Positions 9,066 to 18,240 of a stretch of 63,428 bases of DNA are shown here, in pieces. The DNA lies in NCBI GenBank assembly GCA_964639765.1, contig CAZXEN010000009.1, positions 1-63,428 of the forward strand, read 5' to 3'. The first letter of the stretch is position 1. Each line of letters starts with the position of its first letter. The translations under genes and the position numbers were made by a program. The notes under the pieces were generated by a model that saw nothing but the letters and a program-made list of their open reading frames with translations, was not told the origin of the DNA and ran no database searches. Source of the stretch: Scybalousia_A sp964639765 (GTDB taxonomy: Bacteria > Bacteroidota > Bacteroidia > Bacteroidales > P3).

Positions 9066-12000
9066 TTAATTAAAAGTTACCTCAAGATTTAAACCTCTTA
9101 ACTCATGTATTAATACATTGAATGACTCTGGAATTCCAGGAGTAGGCATATTATCTCCCTTTACAATAGCTTCGTATGCTTTTGCTCTACCTGTTACATC
9201 ATCTGATTTAACAGTCAGCATTTCTTGTAAAACATGAGATGCACCGTATGCTTCCAACGCCCAAACTTCCATTTCTCCAAAACGCTGACCTCCGAATTGT
9301 GCTTTACCACCCAAAGGCTGTTGAGTAATAAGAGAGTATGGTCCTATACTACGAGCATGCATCTTGTCATCTATCATGTGGTGAAGTTTAAGCATATATA
9401 CATAACCTACTGTTGCTGGTTGATCGAAACGCTCCCCTGTCTCTCCATCATAAAGATAACATTTACCATTTTCTGGCAAACCTGCTTTACGCATATAATC
9501 ATTAACATCTTCCAATGTTGCACCATTGAAAATAGGAGTTTCAAATCTAAGTCCTAACTCATGTCCTGCCCAACCAAGAACAGTTTCAAATATCTGTCCA
9601 AGGTTCATACGAGAAGGCACACCCAATGGGTTAAGCACAATATCCACAGGTTTTCCATTTTCAAGGAAAGGCATATCCTCTTCTCTTACAATCTTAGCAA
9701 CAATACCCTTGTTACCATGACGACCAGACATCTTATCACCTACCTTCAACTTACGTTTCTTTGCAAGATAGATTTTAGCCATCTGGTTGATACCTGTTGG
9801 CAAATCATCACCTATAGTCTGTGCAAATTTTTCTCTTTCCAGTTTTCCTCGTAAATCACGAACAAGTATGCTGTAGTTGTTCAATAACTTCTTAACTAAA
9901 TCATTAGTCTTAGCATCAGAAGTCCAATCGTTGTAACTTACGACAGAATAATCAATTTCTGATAAAAGCTTTTGAGTAAATTTGACTTTTGGAGCAATAA
10001 GTTCTTCTTTATAGGTAGAATATACTCCCTTGGAAACTTTGCCTGAAAGAATTATAAATAACTTATTCAACAGTTTTTTCTTTAGTTCTTTAGCGTCATT
10101 CTCAAAGTTTTCTGTAAGTCTCTTTACTATATCTTTATTCTTTGCTCTAAGTTCTCTGTCTTTTTTGAAACGAGTAAATAATTGTTTGTTTATAACTACT
10201 CCTGAAACAGAAGGCGGAACTTTCAAGGATGCATCTTTTACATCACCGGCTTTATCTCCAAAGATAGCACTAAGAAGTTTTTCTTCCGGTGTTGGGTCTG
10301 ATTCACCCTTAGGTGTAATCTTACCTACCAAAATATCACCCTCTTTTACTGTAGCACCTATACGAATCATTCCGTTTTCGTCAAGGTCTTTTGTAGCATC
10401 AAGACTTACATTAGGGATATCTTTTGTAAGTTCTTCATCGCCTCGTTTTGTTTCTCTGACCTCTGTGATAAACTCTTCAATATGAACAGATGTAAACCAG
10501 TCTTCCTTAACGACCTTTTCAGAAATAACGATTGCGTCCTCATAGTTGTATCCTTTCCAAGGCATGAATGCAACATGTAAGTTTCTTCCTAAAGAAAGTA
10601 TTCCGTCTTTTGTCGCATATCCTTCACAAAGAATTTGTCCTTTATGAACCATATCACCTTTTCTTACTATAGGTCTAAGATTTATGGAACCACCGTCATT
10701 TGTCTTTTGGAATTTAGTCAGATGATAAGTTTTTCTATCATCATCAAAGCTTACCAAACGTTCATCTTCGTCTCTATCGTAAATAATAGAAATCTCTCTT
10801 GCATCAACAAAATCAACGATTCCATTGCCTTCTGCAGTAATAAGAACACGTGAATCTTTTGCAACATATGGTTCTATACCTGTTCCAACCAAAGGTATTT
10901 CAGGATTCAACAAAGGAACTGCCTGACGCATCATGTTTGAACCCATCAAAGCACGGTTAGCATCATCATGTTCCAAGAAAGGAATCAACGAAGCAGCTAT
11001 GGATGCAATTTGGTTTGGAGCAACATCCATCAAATCAACTTGCTCTGGAGATACAATAGGGAAATCAGCTTGCTTTCTTGCTTTAACTCTTTCGTCTATG
11101 ATTGTTCCATCTTTATCTACATGAGTAGTTGCTTGAGCTGCAATCTTGTTTTCCTCTTCCTCTGCTGTTAGATAAACAGGAGCCTCATTAAACAAGACCT
11201 TTCCATTATCTACTTTGTAGTATGGAGTTGCAATAAATCCTAATTCATCTATCTTTGCAAACACACTCAAAGAAGAAATCAAACCAATATTTGGACCTTC
11301 TGGAGTTTCTATTGTACAAAGACGGCCATAGTGAGTATAGTGTACGTCTCTAACCTCAAAACCTGCTCTCTCTCTTGACAGACCTCCAGGACCCAAAGCA
11401 GAAATTCTTCTCTTGTGAGTTATCTCTGTCAATGGATTTGTTTGATCCATAAATTGAGATAATTGGTTTGTACCAAAGAAAGAATTGATAACAGATGATA
11501 ATGTTTTTGCATTAATCAGATCAGTAGGAGAAAATACTTCATTATCCCTTACATTCATTCTTTCTTTTATTGTCCTTGCCATACGAGCAAGTCCCACATT
11601 GAATTGAGCATACAATTGCTCTCCAACTGTTCTAACTCTACGGTTACTCAAGTGGTCTATATCATCAACATCTGCTTTTGAGTTAATAAGTTCTATCAAA
11701 TATTTAATAATAGAAATTATATCCTCTTTTGTTAGGACCTTTATACTTGGATCTACTTTCAGGTCTAACTTTTTGTTGATTCTATAACGGCCAACATCTC
11801 CTAAATCATATCTCTTATCTGAGAAAAATAGTTTATCTATTATTCCTCTTGCAGTTTCTTCATCAGGAGGTTCTGCACTACGCAATTGTCTATAAATATA
11901 TTCTACAGCTTCCTTGGCATTATTAGCTGTATCTTTTTGTAACGTATTAAAAATAATAGAGTAGTCTGTAGAAGAAGCATCATCTTTATGTATAAGAATA

Positions 12001-12872
12001 GTCTTAATACCTGCATTTAGAATTTTGCTTGCATCTTCTTCTTCCAAAATCTTCTCTCTATCTATTATAACTTCAGTTCTCTCAATAGAGACAACCTCAC
12101 CTATATCCTCATCAACGAAATCCTCAACCCATGTACGAACAACTCTTGCAGCCAAACGTTTTCCAACATATTTCTTTATTGTTGATTTTGTAACTTTAAC
12201 TTCTTCTGCAAGATTGAATATCTCTAATATATCCCTATCTGTTTCGTAACCTATCGCACGCAAAAGTGTTGTAATAGGTAATTTCTTTTTACGGTCTATA
12301 TAGGCATACATCACATTGTTTATGTCCGTAGTAAATTCCATCCAAGAGCCTTTAAAAGGAATAATACGGGCAGAATACAACTGCATTCCGTTTGCATGCG
12401 TATTGGTTCCAAAGAAAACTCCTGGAGAACGATGTAATTGAGATACTACAACTCTTTCTGCTCCATTGATAACAAATGTACCTTTTGGTGTCATGTAAGG
12501 AATCATTCCTAAATAAACATCTTGAATGATAGTCTCAAAATCCTCATGATCCTCATCTGTACAATAAAGCTTTAACTTAGCTTTTAAAGGAACAGAGAAA
12601 GTTAATCCACGTTCAATACACTCTTGAATAGAGTAGCGTGGAGAATCAATAAAATAATCTAAAAATTCCAATACAAAGTTGTTTCTGGCATCGCTTATAG
12701 GAAAATTCTCTGAAAAAACTTTGTACAATCCTTCATTTTTTCTGTTCTCAGAATCTGTTTCTAATTGAAAAAAGTCTCTGAATGACTTAAGCTGAATATC
12801 CAAAAAATCGGAATATTCAAATTTCTTTACAGTTGCAAAACTTACCAACTGTTGTTTTTTATTTTTTGCCAA
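9066..12872 (-). CDS. rpoB: DNA-directed RNA polymerase subunit beta (UUG start)
   Basis: The 1268-residue product shows the beta-subunit signatures: the rifampicin-region segment SQFMDQTNPLTEITHKRR, ETPEGPNIGLISSL, and KMSGRHGNKG near residue 1050. The frame begins with TTG at 12872 and an in-frame TAA lies two codons upstream. No ATG exists before residue ~120, although family members align from the first residues (VSFATVKKFEYSDFLDIQLKSF). The start is therefore almost certainly UUG, which may limit its translation. A hairpin sits between rplL and this gene. Confidence 0.98.
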   Translation of the reverse strand: MAKNKKQQLVSFATVKKFEYSDFLDIQLKSFRDFFQLETDSENRKNEGLYKVFSENFPISDARNNFVLEFLDYFIDSPRYSIQECIERGLTFSVPLKAKLKLYCTDEDHEDFETIIQDVYLGMIPYMTPKGTFVINGAERVVVSQLHRSPGVFFGTNTHANGMQLYSARIIPFKGSWMEFTTDINNVMYAYIDRKKKLPITTLLRAIGYETDRDILEIFNLAEEVKVTKSTIKKYVGKRLAARVVRTWVEDFVDEDIGEVVSIERTEVIIDREKILEEEDASKILNAGIKTILIHKDDASSTDYSIIFNTLQKDTANNAKEAVEYIYRQLRSAEPPDEETARGIIDKLFFSDKRYDLGDVGRYRINKKLDLKVDPSIKVLTKEDIISIIKYLIELINSKADVDDIDHLSNRRVRTVGEQLYAQFNVGLARMARTIKERMNVRDNEVFSPTDLINAKTLSSVINSFFGTNQLSQFMDQTNPLTEITHKRRISALGPGGLSRERAGFEVRDVHYTHYGRLCTIETPEGPNIGLISSLSVFAKIDELGFIATPYYKVDNGKVLFNEAPVYLTAEEEENKIAAQATTHVDKDGTIIDERVKARKQADFPIVSPEQVDLMDVAPNQIASIAASLIPFLEHDDANRALMGSNMMRQAVPLLNPEIPLVGTGIEPYVAKDSRVLITAEGNGIVDFVDAREISIIYDRDEDERLVSFDDDRKTYHLTKFQKTNDGGSINLRPIVRKGDMVHKGQILCEGYATKDGILSLGRNLHVAFMPWKGYNYEDAIVISEKVVKEDWFTSVHIEEFITEVRETKRGDEELTKDIPNVSLDATKDLDENGMIRIGATVKEGDILVGKITPKGESDPTPEEKLLSAIFGDKAGDVKDASLKVPPSVSGVVINKQLFTRFKKDRELRAKNKDIVKRLTENFENDAKELKKKLLNKLFIILSGKVSKGVYSTYKEELIAPKVKFTQKLLSEIDYSVVSYNDWTSDAKTNDLVKKLLNNYSILVRDLRGKLEREKFAQTIGDDLPTGINQMAKIYLAKKRKLKVGDKMSGRHGNKGIVAKIVREEDMPFLENGKPVDIVLNPLGVPSRMNLGQIFETVLGWAGHELGLRFETPIFNGATLEDVNDYMRKAGLPENGKCYLYDGETGERFDQPATVGYVYMLKLHHMIDDKMHARSIGPYSLITQQPLGGKAQFGGQRFGEMEVWALEAYGASHVLQEMLTVKSDDVTGRAKAYEAIVKGDNMPTPGIPESFNVLIHELRGLNLEVTFN

Positions 12873-12935
12873 GGTTTAAAAGAATTAAAGGTTAAAAAAT
12901 AAGTTCAATACAAACACAAATAAAGAATAGAGAAA

Positions 12936-12958
12936 CTCCTTGAACCCTTTTCAAGGAG
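12936..12958 (-). terminator. Hairpin between rplL and rpoB, likely attenuator or processing site
   Basis: CTCCTTGAA at 12936-12944 is the exact complement of 12950-12958, with a five-base loop. On the minus strand it is followed by TTTCTC, a weak T-run, so partial termination is plausible. The position matches the rplL-rpoB attenuator known from E. coli; the function here is inferred. Confidence 0.6.
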
Positions 12959-12997
12959 ATTCTGCTATTCCAATATTAATAATTGTGGTGAAACGTC

Positions 12998-13375
12998 TTA
13001 TTTAATTTCAACCTTTGCACCAGCTTCTTCTAATGATTTCTTTAATGATTCAGCCTCATCTTTAGTTACACCTTCTTTCAATGGCTTAGGAGCTGCATCT
13101 ACTAATTCTTTAGCTTCTTTTAGTCCTAAACTACAAAGGTCTTTTACTAATTTTACAACGTTCAATTTTGAAGCGCCAGCTTCTGTCAATATTACATCAA
13201 AAGATGTTTTTTCTTCAGCTGCTGCTGCACCACCTGCTGCAGGACCTGCTGCTACTGCTACTGCAGCTGCTGCTGGTTCAATACCGTATTCTTCTTTCAA
13301 TATGTCAGCAAGTTCTTTAACTTCTTTTACAGTTAAATTTACTAATTGTTCTGCTAATGCTTTTAAATCTGCCAT
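12998..13375 (-). CDS. rplL: 50S ribosomal protein L7/L12
   Basis: This 125-residue stalk protein recruits elongation factors to the ribosome. It shows the N-terminal dimerisation helices, the Ala/Gly-rich hinge (AAAVAVAAGPAAGGAAAAEE), and the C-terminal globular domain with LKEAKELVDAAPKPLKEGV. It follows rplJ by 48 bp, and the two are normally translated in a fixed ratio as the L10-L7/L12 complex. The 122-bp gap to rpoB carries the hairpin described separately. Confidence 0.98.
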   Translation of the reverse strand: MADLKALAEQLVNLTVKEVKELADILKEEYGIEPAAAAVAVAAGPAAGGAAAAEEKTSFDVILTEAGASKLNVVKLVKDLCSLGLKEAKELVDAAPKPLKEGVTKDEAESLKKSLEEAGAKVEIK

Positions 13376-13423
13376 TTTATTTCTTTTTTTTATTTGTTTT
13401 TTACTAAATTTTTTGTGTGAATA

Positions 13424-13945
13424 TTATTCACCTCTTTCTTCTAACGTTTTAAGTACACCAGAAATAGTATTGCCTGATGATTGCAATGCTCTGATAACAT
13501 TCTGAGCAGGAGACTGCAATGCTGCAACGATGTCAGCAATAAGCTCATTCTTAGATTTGATAGAAACCAAACTTTCTAAGTTTTCATCTCCTATGTAAAA
13601 CTCCTCTTCCACAAAAGCGGATTTCAATACAGGTTTTTCACTTTTTGCTCTGAATTCTTTTATAAGCTTTGCTGGTGCATTGTTTGTAGAGGAAAGCATA
13701 ATAGAAGTTTGTCCCTTGAAAGTAGGATACATTTCTGAATAATCTATGTCTGAATTATCCATAGCCTTTCTTAACAAGGCATTTTTCACTACTATAAGCT
13801 TAACTTCTCTTTTAAAGCACAATCTCCTAAGTTTAGCTGTATCAACAGAGTTCAAACCCTCTAAATCCACAACATAAACATAAGGATACTTCTGCAATTC
13901 TGCTCCAATACTCTCTATTAGTCTGCCTTTATCTTCTTTTCTCAT
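13424..13945 (-). CDS. rplJ: 50S ribosomal protein L10
   Basis: At 173 residues this is the stalk base protein that binds 23S rRNA and holds the L7/L12 dimers. The conserved core YVVDLEGLNSVDTAKLRRLC, then VVKNALLRKAM, is clear, and the C-terminal helix ends in TLEERGE. It lies between rplA (20 bp upstream) and rplL in the standard order. The gap before it is too short for the long L10 leader found in some bacteria, so any autoregulatory site must lie inside neighbouring coding sequence or be absent. Confidence 0.97.
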   Translation of the reverse strand: MRKEDKGRLIESIGAELQKYPYVYVVDLEGLNSVDTAKLRRLCFKREVKLIVVKNALLRKAMDNSDIDYSEMYPTFKGQTSIMLSSTNNAPAKLIKEFRAKSEKPVLKSAFVEEEFYIGDENLESLVSIKSKNELIADIVAALQSPAQNVIRALQSSGNTISGVLKTLEERGE

Positions 13946-13965
13946 TTTCTTTGTAATGTATAAAG

Positions 13966-14661
13966 TTATTTACTAATAGTTTTTGCATCAACTTTAACGC
14001 CAGGACTCATTGTAGAAGATACGAATACACTCTTCATATAAGTACCTTTAGCAGCAGAAGGTTTCAATTTTTCTATTGTACGAAGAACCTCCAAAGTATT
14101 CTCCAAGATTTTATCTTCAGGGAATGACATTCTTGCTACACTTGTATGAATGATACCATATTTATCTACTTTGAAATCTATTTTGCCGGCTTTTACTTCT
14201 TGGACTGCCTTTGCTATATCCATTGTAACAGTACCGGTTTTAGGGTTAGGCATAAGACCACGAGGTCCTAATATTCTACCTAAAGCACCTATCTTAGGCA
14301 TTACACTTGGCATAGTAATTATTACATCGACATCCGTCCAACCGCCTTTAATTTTGGTTACATATTCGTCTAAACCAACATAATCAGCTCCGGCAGCCTT
14401 TGCCTCTTCTTCTTTATCTTCTGTACAAAGAACAAGAACAGTTTTTGTTTTACCTGTTCCATGAGGAAGAGTAACAGTACCTCTAACCATTTGATTTGCT
14501 TTTCGAGGATCCACTCCTAAACGAACGTCCAAATCAAAAGAAGCATCAAACTTTGTATAGGTAATATCCTTAACAACCTTTATAGCTTCCTGAAGAGAAT
14601 ACTCCTTGGAAATATCGTACTTTTTTAAGGCCTCTTGTTGTTTTTTCGATTTTTTTGCCAT
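13966..14661 (-). CDS. rplA: 50S ribosomal protein L1
   Basis: This 231-residue protein forms the mobile L1 stalk at the ribosomal E site. It contains the family block VRLGVDPRKANQMVRGTVTL, LPHGTGKT, and the stretch GALGRILGPRGLMPNPKTGT. The Lys-rich start (MAKKSKKQQEALKKYD) is usual. It follows rplK by 40 bp. In other bacteria L1 represses the L11 operon by binding its mRNA; no clear mimic of the 23S site was sought here. Confidence 0.98.
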   Translation of the reverse strand: MAKKSKKQQEALKKYDISKEYSLQEAIKVVKDITYTKFDASFDLDVRLGVDPRKANQMVRGTVTLPHGTGKTKTVLVLCTEDKEEEAKAAGADYVGLDEYVTKIKGGWTDVDVIITMPSVMPKIGALGRILGPRGLMPNPKTGTVTMDIAKAVQEVKAGKIDFKVDKYGIIHTSVARMSFPEDKILENTLEVLRTIEKLKPSAAKGTYMKSVFVSSTMSPGVKVDAKTISK

Positions 14662-14701
14662 TTTCTTTTTGCAATTTTTCTATTTACAAACTAAGCTAAG
14701 A

Positions 14702-15127
14702 TTAATTCTTAACTGTTATACCCATACTACGAGCAGTACCAGCAACCATTCTCATAGCACTTTCAACTGTGAAGCAGTTTAAGTCTACCATTTTTGCCTC
14801 TGCTATAGCTCTAACCTGTTCTTGTGTCAAAGATGCAACCTTCTTTCTGTTTGGCTCACCAGAACCACTTTGAACCTTAGTTGCTTCTTTTATCTGTATA
14901 ACAACAGGAGGGGTCTTTACTACAAAATCAAAGCTTTTATCAGAATAAACAGTAATAATAACAGGAACTATTTTACCTGCTTGTTTCTGAGTTCTTGCAT
15001 TAAACTGTTTGCAGAATTCCATAATATTCACACCTTTAGCTCCTAATGCTGGACCTACTGGTGGTGATGGATTTGCTGCTCCTCCTTTGATTTGTAATTT
15101 AATTAATCCTGCAACTTCTTTAGCCAT
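14702..15127 (-). CDS. rplK: 50S ribosomal protein L11
   Basis: At 141 residues it has the normal length. The N-terminal KLQIKGGAANPSPPVGPALG contains the proline-rich face bound by thiostrepton-type antibiotics, and the C-terminal RNA-binding domain ends with MVAGTARSMGI. It opens the rplK-rplA-rplJ-rplL ribosomal part of the operon and follows nusG by 56 bp. Confidence 0.98.
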   Translation of the reverse strand: MAKEVAGLIKLQIKGGAANPSPPVGPALGAKGVNIMEFCKQFNARTQKQAGKIVPVIITVYSDKSFDFVVKTPPVVIQIKEATKVQSGSGEPNRKKVASLTQEQVRAIAEAKMVDLNCFTVESAMRMVAGTARSMGITVKN

Positions 15128-15183
15128 TTTACACTAAGTTTTTGCGTTTTTAATTGAAATTAATTTATTAAATGAATGAAAAA

Positions 15184-15750
15184 TTATTTCTCTACTTGAA
15201 CAAAAGACAACTCTACAGGAGTCTTTCTTCCAAAAATCTTGACTATTACTTTAAGTTTCTTCTTTTCAAGATTCAACTCTTCAATAGTACCTTCAAAATT
15301 CTTGAAAGGTCCATCGACTATCTTGACATTCTCCCCAACGATAAATGGCTCACTTAATTCTTCTCCTGTTGTCATAGCATCATCAACCTTACCCAACATT
15401 CTTTCAACCTCCTTTGGTTGCATTGGTATAGGTTTTCCATCTTTTTCTGCAATAAAATCCAATACATTAGGAATATTTCTGATGATATGTATAATCTCAC
15501 CTTCTCTATGTCCTAAAACATCACCTTCTAATGCAGCTTCAACAAAGATATAACCAGGGAAAAGAGTTCTTTCTTTTGAGACTTTTTTACCATTGCGAAC
15601 AGAGTAAACTTTTTCCATAGGTATTAAAACGTTAGGAACGACCTCTGTCAAACCTAAACGTCTTATTTCATTATCAATATACTCTTTAGCCTTTCTTTCT
15701 TTTCCGGCTATAGCCTTAACAACGTACCATTTTTTTGTTAGTTCACTCAT
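15184..15750 (-). CDS. nusG: Transcription termination/antitermination factor NusG
   Basis: NusG binds RNA polymerase and links it to Rho or the ribosome. The 188-residue product has the NGN domain (KKWYVVKAIAGKERKAKEYI, later GYIFVEA) and a C-terminal KOW domain (GENVKIVDGPFKNFEGTI). I start at ATG 15750 (MSELTKKW); the frame also allows a TTG nine bases upstream, which is less likely. It follows secE, as in most bacteria. Confidence 0.97.
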   Translation of the reverse strand: MSELTKKWYVVKAIAGKERKAKEYIDNEIRRLGLTEVVPNVLIPMEKVYSVRNGKKVSKERTLFPGYIFVEAALEGDVLGHREGEIIHIIRNIPNVLDFIAEKDGKPIPMQPKEVERMLGKVDDAMTTGEELSEPFIVGENVKIVDGPFKNFEGTIEELNLEKKKLKVIVKIFGRKTPVELSFVQVEK

Positions 15751-15876
15751 CGCTGTCAAAATAAAATAATTGTTTCACTCAAACAAAAAAACTATGCTCA
15801 TCAATACCTCAAGACCTTTAACAGGCTGTTGGGAAGCAAGATATTGTTGAAAACACAGATATTTTTCACCTTTTAT

Positions 15877-16092
15877 TTATGCCATTATTTGATATAGATA
15901 ACCCAACAATCCTTTCCAGAACATTGTTGTATGTACTCCAAATACTATATCCATAACGAAAACTATCAATGCTATAATCAAAGAAGCCACAAATACTACC
16001 AAAGTACTATTTTGTAACTCAGACATTGTTGGCCAAGAAACCTTGTGTACCAACTCATCATAGCAACTTTTTACATAACTAACTACTGACAT
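15877..16092 (-). CDS. secE: Protein translocase subunit SecE
   Basis: This is a 71-residue single-TM subunit of the SecYEG channel. The amphipathic segment YDELVHKVSWPTMSELQNST, with the conserved KVSWPT, precedes one membrane helix (VVFVASLIIALIVFVMDIVF). This short form is normal outside the gamma-proteobacteria. It sits between tRNA-Trp and nusG, the standard Bacteroidota order. Confidence 0.95.
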   Translation of the reverse strand: MSVVSYVKSCYDELVHKVSWPTMSELQNSTLVVFVASLIIALIVFVMDIVFGVHTTMFWKGLLGYLYQIMA

Positions 16093-16139
16093 ATACTTAC
16101 TACAATTTTTATCAAATCAAATAATGTTTCTTTTTTTGG

Positions 16140-16210
16140 CAGGGGTGGAGAGAATCGAACTCCCATCGACGGTTTTGGAGACCGCTATTCTACCATTGTA
16201 CCACACCCCT
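16140..16210 (-). tRNA. tRNA-Trp (anticodon CCA)
   Basis: The minus strand folds as a cloverleaf with acceptor AGGGGTG/CACCCCT, anticodon loop CTCCAAA (CCA) and T-loop TTCGATTC. The 3' CCA is encoded (16137-16139). Its place between tuf and secE is typical. Confidence 0.96.
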
Positions 16211-16214
16211 ATGC

Positions 16215-16242
16215 ATAAGGAAGCAGATGTCTGCTTCCTTAT
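16215..16242 (-). other. Strong hairpin between tuf and tRNA-Trp
   Basis: ATAAGGAAGCAGA at 16215-16227 is the exact complement of 16230-16242, giving a 13-bp stem eight bases after the tuf stop. There is no T-run, so a processing signal or mRNA 3' stabiliser is more likely than a rho-independent terminator. Confidence 0.55.
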
Positions 16243-16250
16243 CTATTTAA

Positions 16251-17438
16251 TTAGTCTAATATTTGTGTTACCTGACCAGCACCAACTGTTCTACCACCTT
16301 CACGGATAGCAAAACGAAGGTTAAGGTTAAGTGCAATTTCAGAAATCAAATCAACTGTGATTGTCAAGTTATCACCAGGCATTACCATTTCTCTGCCTTC
16401 TGGAAGAGAGATTTCACCTGTTACGTCAGTTGTTCTGAAATAGAACTGAGGACGATATCTGTTCTGGAATGGAGTGTGACGACCACCTTCTTCTTTCTTA
16501 AGGATATAAACCTCAGCTTGGAATTTCTTGTGAGGAGTGATGCTTCCTGGTTTAGCTATAACCATACCTCTACGGATTTCGTCTTTGTCTATACCTCTAA
16601 GCAACAAACCTACGTTATCACCAGCTTCACCTTCATCCAACAATTTACGGAACATTTCTACTCCTGTAACTGTAGATTTAAGCTTTTCAGCTCCCATACC
16701 AATGATATCAACTGGTTCACCAACTTTGATTATACCTGTTTCAATTCTACCTGTAGCAACAGTACCACGACCTGTAATTGAGAACACGTCTTCAACAGGC
16801 ATCAAGAAATCTTTATCTTTATCTCTTTGTGGCAATGGTATCCATTCATCAACAGCGTTCATAAGTTCAACTACTTTTTCTTCCCATTGAGGTTCGCCGT
16901 TTAATGCACCCAAAGCAGAACCACGAATGATAGGAGTGTTGTCTCCGTCAAAGTTGTAGAATGATAACAAGTCTCTGATTTCCATTTCAACAAGGTCTAA
17001 CAACTCAGGGTCATCAACCAAGTCTACTTTGTTCATGAAAACGACGATACGAGGAACGCCTACCTGACGAGCCAATAGTATGTGCTCTCTTGTTTGAGGC
17101 ATTGGACCGTCTGTTGAAGCTACAACAAGAATAGCACCGTCCATTTGAGCAGCTCCTGTTACCATGTTCTTTACATAGTCAGCGTGTCCAGGGCAATCCA
17201 CGTGCGCATAGTGACGTGTTTCTGTCTGGTACTCTACGTGAGCAGTATTGATTGTTATACCTCTTTCTTTTTCCTCTGGAGCAGAGTCAATAGAATCAAA
17301 TGATTTAATCTCAGACAAACCTTTCTTTGCTAAAACCTGAGTAATAGCTGCTGTCAAAGTTGTCTTACCGTGGTCTACGTGACCGATTGTACCTATGTTT
17401 ACATGCGGTTTGGTACGCTCAAATTTTTCTTTTGCCAT
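16251..17438 (-). CDS. tuf: Elongation factor Tu
   Basis: This 395-residue GTPase delivers aminoacyl-tRNA to the ribosome. The P-loop GHVDHGKT is at residues 19-26, followed by DCPGHADYVKNM (G3) and MNKVDLVD (G4). Domains II and III follow with FYFRTTDVTG. It is flanked by four upstream tRNA genes and one downstream, and one transcript from the promoter near 18.05 kb probably covers them all. Confidence 0.99.
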   Translation of the reverse strand: MAKEKFERTKPHVNIGTIGHVDHGKTTLTAAITQVLAKKGLSEIKSFDSIDSAPEEKERGITINTAHVEYQTETRHYAHVDCPGHADYVKNMVTGAAQMDGAILVVASTDGPMPQTREHILLARQVGVPRIVVFMNKVDLVDDPELLDLVEMEIRDLLSFYNFDGDNTPIIRGSALGALNGEPQWEEKVVELMNAVDEWIPLPQRDKDKDFLMPVEDVFSITGRGTVATGRIETGIIKVGEPVDIIGMGAEKLKSTVTGVEMFRKLLDEGEAGDNVGLLLRGIDKDEIRRGMVIAKPGSITPHKKFQAEVYILKKEEGGRHTPFQNRYRPQFYFRTTDVTGEISLPEGREMVMPGDNLTITVDLISEIALNLNLRFAIREGGRTVGAGQVTQILD

Positions 17439-17503
17439 AATTGTTGACTTTTATTTTATTGTTACTAATCTCTTTTTCTATAGTTTCTGTCTTAATTTCC
17501 AAG

Positions 17504-17575
<72 letters not shown>

Positions 17576-17687
17576 ATTGCCTTATTCACACTTACAACAA
17601 TAGGGACGAGCTACAAGCAGTACTCCTCCTAATCAATCTCAATCATCAACTCCACTTTCCAACTTCCGCTATATCATATTTTATCTT

Positions 17688-17760
17688 GAGCGGAAAACGG
17701 GGCTCGAACCCGCCACCTATAGCTTGGAAGGCTATCGCTCTACCAAATGAGCTACTTCCG
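17688..17760 (-). tRNA. tRNA-Gly (anticodon TCC)
   Basis: Acceptor GCGGAAG/TTTCCGC, anticodon stem ATAGC/GCTAT with loop CTTCCAA (TCC), and T-loop TTCGAGCC are visible on the minus strand. CCA is not encoded. Confidence 0.95.
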
Positions 17761-17772
17761 CAAGTATTTTTG

Positions 17773-17854
17773 TGGGAAAGGGTGGACTCGAACCACCGAA
17801 CTCCGAAGAGGACAGATTTACAGTCTGTTGCAATTGCCACTATGCGACTTTCCC
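17773..17854 (-). tRNA. tRNA-Tyr (anticodon GTA)
   Basis: This 82-base class II tRNA has acceptor GGGAAAG/CTTTCCC, anticodon loop CTGTAAA (GTA), and the long variable arm expected for tRNA-Tyr. Confidence 0.95.
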
Positions 17855-17877
17855 TTGAGAAAAATACGAAAAAAAAG

Positions 17878-17950
17878 AGCCGATAGAGGGACTTGAACCC
17901 CCGACAGGCTGATTACAAATCAGCTACTCTACCAACTGAGTTATATCGGC
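17878..17950 (-). tRNA. tRNA-Thr (anticodon TGT)
   Basis: Acceptor GCCGATA/TATCGGC, anticodon stem GCTGA/TCAGC with loop TTTGTAA (TGT), and T-loop TTCAAGTC are visible. It is the first gene of the tRNA-tuf-secE-nusG-rpl-rpo block. Confidence 0.95.
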
Positions 17951-18037
17951 AAATTTAGTAACTATTCGTACTCTTCTCCAATATTTCAAATATCTTTTCC
18001 ATTCTTGGAAGATTACAACCCCCTCAAAAATGTTTTG

Positions 18038-18069
18038 CAAAATTATAACAAATTGGAATACCCACCAAA
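18038..18069 (-). promoter_or_regulatory. Promoter of the tRNA-tuf-secE-nusG-rpl-rpo block
   Basis: On the minus strand TTTG (18066-18069), a 20-bp gap and TAATTTTG (18038-18045) match both Bacteroidota promoter elements. The start point would be near 18031, about 80 bases before the first tRNA. Confidence 0.7.
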
Positions 18070-18202
18070 TATTTTCCAAACTTTTTTTGAAATTAAATTC
18101 AATTTATTTTATAAGTTATTAATTTTTAACAAGAAAAAATATGAAATATTTTTGCCTTTTTTAGATAAAGAACTCCGAAATCCATAAAAAACGGAAACAA
18201 AT

Positions 18203-18234
18203 TTTGCATATATAAAAAAAATATATTAACTTTG
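18203..18234 (+). promoter_or_regulatory. Promoter with matching -33 and -7 elements reading into a small foldback
   Basis: TTTG at 18203-18206, a 20-bp gap, and TAACTTTG at 18227-18234 match the consensus on the plus strand. The predicted start (about 18240) coincides with the first base of an inverted repeat, and no gene begins within 450 bases downstream. Confidence 0.65.
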
Positions 18235-18240
18235 CAAACA

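Noticed and set aside
17950..17957. -7-like TAAATTTG at the 5' end of tRNA-Thr (TGT)
   Set aside because: Transcription would start inside the tRNA; the promoter at 18038-18069 is correctly placed.
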